From: an uncultured Eggerthellaceae bacterium
GTDB lineage: Bacteria; Actinomycetota; Coriobacteriia; Coriobacteriales; Eggerthellaceae
Assembly (NCBI GenBank): GCA_910588985.1
Contig: CAJURO010000002.1
Span: forward strand, 1-64,000
Length of the DNA: 64,000 nucleotides
Reading direction: 5' to 3'
The notes beneath the pieces were generated by a model that did no database searches, was not told the origin of the DNA, and saw only the letters and a list, made by a program, of their open reading frames with translations. Position numbers and translations under genes: made by a program. This document shows positions 62,474 through 64,000 of the stretch, piece after piece; position 1 is the stretch's first letter, and every line of letters begins with the position of its first letter.

Positions 62474-63418
62474 ATGGCTTTTTCCCACGAGCATCTCATT
62501 GATATCTCAGAATACTCTCGAGATGACATCATGTTGCTTCTGCAGACAGCGCAGAAGTTCAAAGAGGTCAACGAACGACGCATCAAGCAGGTTCCTACGC
62601 TCAAAGGCGCCACGATCGTCAATATGTTCAACGAACCTTCAACGCGCACGCGCTCCTCGTTCGAGATCGCTGAGAAGCGTCTGAGCGCGAACAGCTTGAA
62701 CTTTGGCGGCAGCTCAACATCGACTGTGAAGGGCGAGAGCCTCTCCGATACGGTCGAGACGCTGTGCGCTTACAAGATCGACATGATCATTGTGCGTGAT
62801 AAGCACGCAGGCGTTCCCCGCAAGATCGCCGACCTCTCAGGCGTGCATGTGATCGATGCGGGCGATGGCAAGCACCAGCATCCCACCCAAGCGCTGCTCG
62901 ACCTCTACTCTATCTGGGAGAGCAAAGGGTCATTCGAGGGTCTTAACGTTGGCATCGTTGGCGATATCTCGCATTCTCGCGTATGCGGCTCCCTCGTGCC
63001 TGCTTTGAAGATCATGGGCGCTAACGTATGCGTGATCGCACCCCCCACGCTCCTTCCTGCACGTCCTGACGTGCTTGGAGCTGACAGCGTCTCGACCGAC
63101 CTCGATACGGTGTTGCCTGACCTCGATGTCGTGTACATGCTCCGTGTCCAGCGGGAACGCCTTGAAGGAGCTCCTTTCCCGTCCCTTCGTGAATACAACA
63201 AGCTCTTCGGCTTGACGCAGAAGCGCGATGCCCTGATGCGCCCTGATGCTATCGTTTGCCATCCCGGCCCGATCAATCGCGGGGTTGAGCTTGATAGCTT
63301 CATGGCAGATCATCCCGAGCGCTCCATGATCTTGGATCAGGTCTACGCTGGGATCCTCGTTCGTATGGCAGCTCTTTATCTTTTGCTAGGAGGTAGCAAC
63401 GATGGCTTTGATGCTTAA
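62474..63418 (+). CDS. pyrB: Aspartate carbamoyltransferase catalytic subunit
   Basis: PyrB joins carbamoyl phosphate and aspartate in the second step of pyrimidine synthesis. The 314-residue protein has the carbamoyl phosphate motif EPSTRTRSSFEIAEKRL (S56-T57-R58-T59-R60), DAGDGKHQHPTQALLDLYSI, VGDISHSRVCGSL, and CHPGPINRGVELD. Length is normal for the subunit that works without PyrI. It begins four bases after pyrR and overlaps pyrC by 16 bases. Confidence 0.97.
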   Translation: MAFSHEHLIDISEYSRDDIMLLLQTAQKFKEVNERRIKQVPTLKGATIVNMFNEPSTRTRSSFEIAEKRLSANSLNFGGSSTSTVKGESLSDTVETLCAYKIDMIIVRDKHAGVPRKIADLSGVHVIDAGDGKHQHPTQALLDLYSIWESKGSFEGLNVGIVGDISHSRVCGSLVPALKIMGANVCVIAPPTLLPARPDVLGADSVSTDLDTVLPDLDVVYMLRVQRERLEGAPFPSLREYNKLFGLTQKRDALMRPDAIVCHPGPINRGVELDSFMADHPERSMILDQVYAGILVRMAALYLLLGGSNDGFDA

Positions 63419-64000
63419 AGGTGCACGCTGCATCGATCCTCAGGTCGGCCTTGACGAAGTGGTCGATATCCTGATCCGTGATGGCAAGATCGTCGAGGTC
63501 GGCCATGACCTTGAGATGGAGAAGGGCGTCGAGCGCGACCTTTCGGGCAAGGTCGTCGTGCCTGGACTCGTTGACATGCATGTCCATCTTCGCGAGCCAG
63601 GATACGAGCAGAAGGAAGATATCGAGAGTGGGACACGAGCAGCCGCGCATGGGGGCTTTACGGCAGTTTGCGCTATGCCCAACACCGATCCTGTGATCGA
63701 CAATGCTGTGGGCGTGGAGTACGTCAAGGCGCGGGCGAATGCAGTCGGCAAGAGCCGTGTGATCGTTTCTGGTGCGTGCACGAAGGGCCTTGGTGGCGAG
63801 ATCCTCTCTGACATGGGCGACATGTATGAGCATGGGGTACGCGCATTCACTGATGATGGGCACGGGATTCAGGATGCGGGCATGATGCGCCGTGTCATGG
63901 AGTATGCCTCCCAGTTCGATTGCGTCGTCATGCCTCATTGCCAAGATGATTCGCTCGTAGGGGAGGGCCAGGTCAATGAGGGTGTTGCCTCTACGCGCCT
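63403..64000 (+). CDS. pyrC: Dihydroorotase (3' partial)
   Basis: Dihydroorotase cyclises carbamoyl aspartate. The frame is open from ATG 63403 to the window edge, 199 codons. The N-terminus (LKGARCIDPQVGLDEVVDILIRDGKIVEVG) is followed by zinc ligands H60 and H62 in VDMHVHLREPGYEQKEDIESG, then AAAHGGFTAVCAMPNTDPV, characteristic of the multifunctional-type class I enzyme. AGGAGG (63389-63394) is eight bases upstream, inside the end of pyrB. Confidence 0.96.

Noticed and set aside
1..64000. CRISPR array, prophage or integrase-bearing island
   Set aside because: No regularly spaced short repeats, no phage structural or integrase genes, and coding composition is even throughout; only the small intergenic repeats described above stand out.

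Overview
The window looks like a chromosomal core segment from a Gram-positive, anaerobic actinobacterium, most likely of class Coriobacteriia (Eggerthellaceae or a relative). Evidence: the rpsK-rpsD-rpoA-rplQ order, zinc-binding S4 and L32, a PPi-type phosphofructokinase, split transketolase, an RF2 gene without the programmed frameshift, a Tat-exported [NiFe] hydrogenase with cytochrome b, and a P-loop/BTAD regulator. No outer-membrane genes are seen. The taxonomic call is inference from gene content and protein character, not from a search.

Layout. 1-3518: end of a ribosomal/RNA polymerase operon (rpsK partial, rpsD, rpoA, rplQ) plus an EcfT-like membrane protein. 3579-10291: enolase, then moeA and a mogA/moaB gene (molybdenum cofactor), alanine racemase with a long N-terminal extension, family 4 uracil-DNA glycosylase and folC. 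10295-15814: hpf (minus strand), nhaA, glmU, prs, pth. 15848-18795: a membrane-anchored unknown protein and a PPi-phosphofructokinase on the minus strand, then a YigZ-family gene. 18936-25598: a large P-loop/BTAD regulator, secA, prfB. 25694-32667: split transketolase, ftsE, ftsX, an S41-type protein lacking its nucleophile serine, rnr. 32806-41118: rpmF, plsX, rnc, smc, ftsY, ffh. 41119-47749: an intergenic structured repeat, an endonuclease IV-like protein with a degraded metal site, metK behind a structured leader, priA, and the housekeeping sigma gene. 47815-54377: tRNA-Asn, a MATE transporter overlapping a heterodimeric ABC exporter pair, a HAD phosphatase. 54521-57516: a degenerate AAA+ protein, mntP, and pheA (minus strand). 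57781-61473: a three-gene membrane-bound [NiFe] hydrogenase operon. 61582-64000: a second copy of the structured repeat, then a PyrR-type leader and pyrR-pyrB-pyrC (partial).

Most genes are ordinary housekeeping. The least explained signals are: (a) a roughly 67-nt conserved core at 41166-41263 and 61582-61680, each copy closed by a long stem whose sequence differs between copies while pairing is kept, the first copy also lying between 14-bp inverted repeats whose sequence recurs at two other sites; (b) three proteins that keep the fold but lose catalytic residues (S41 protease-like, endonuclease IV-like, AAA+-like), and a PheA with an altered TRF motif; (c) structured leaders upstream of metK and pyrR that suggest RNA-level control.
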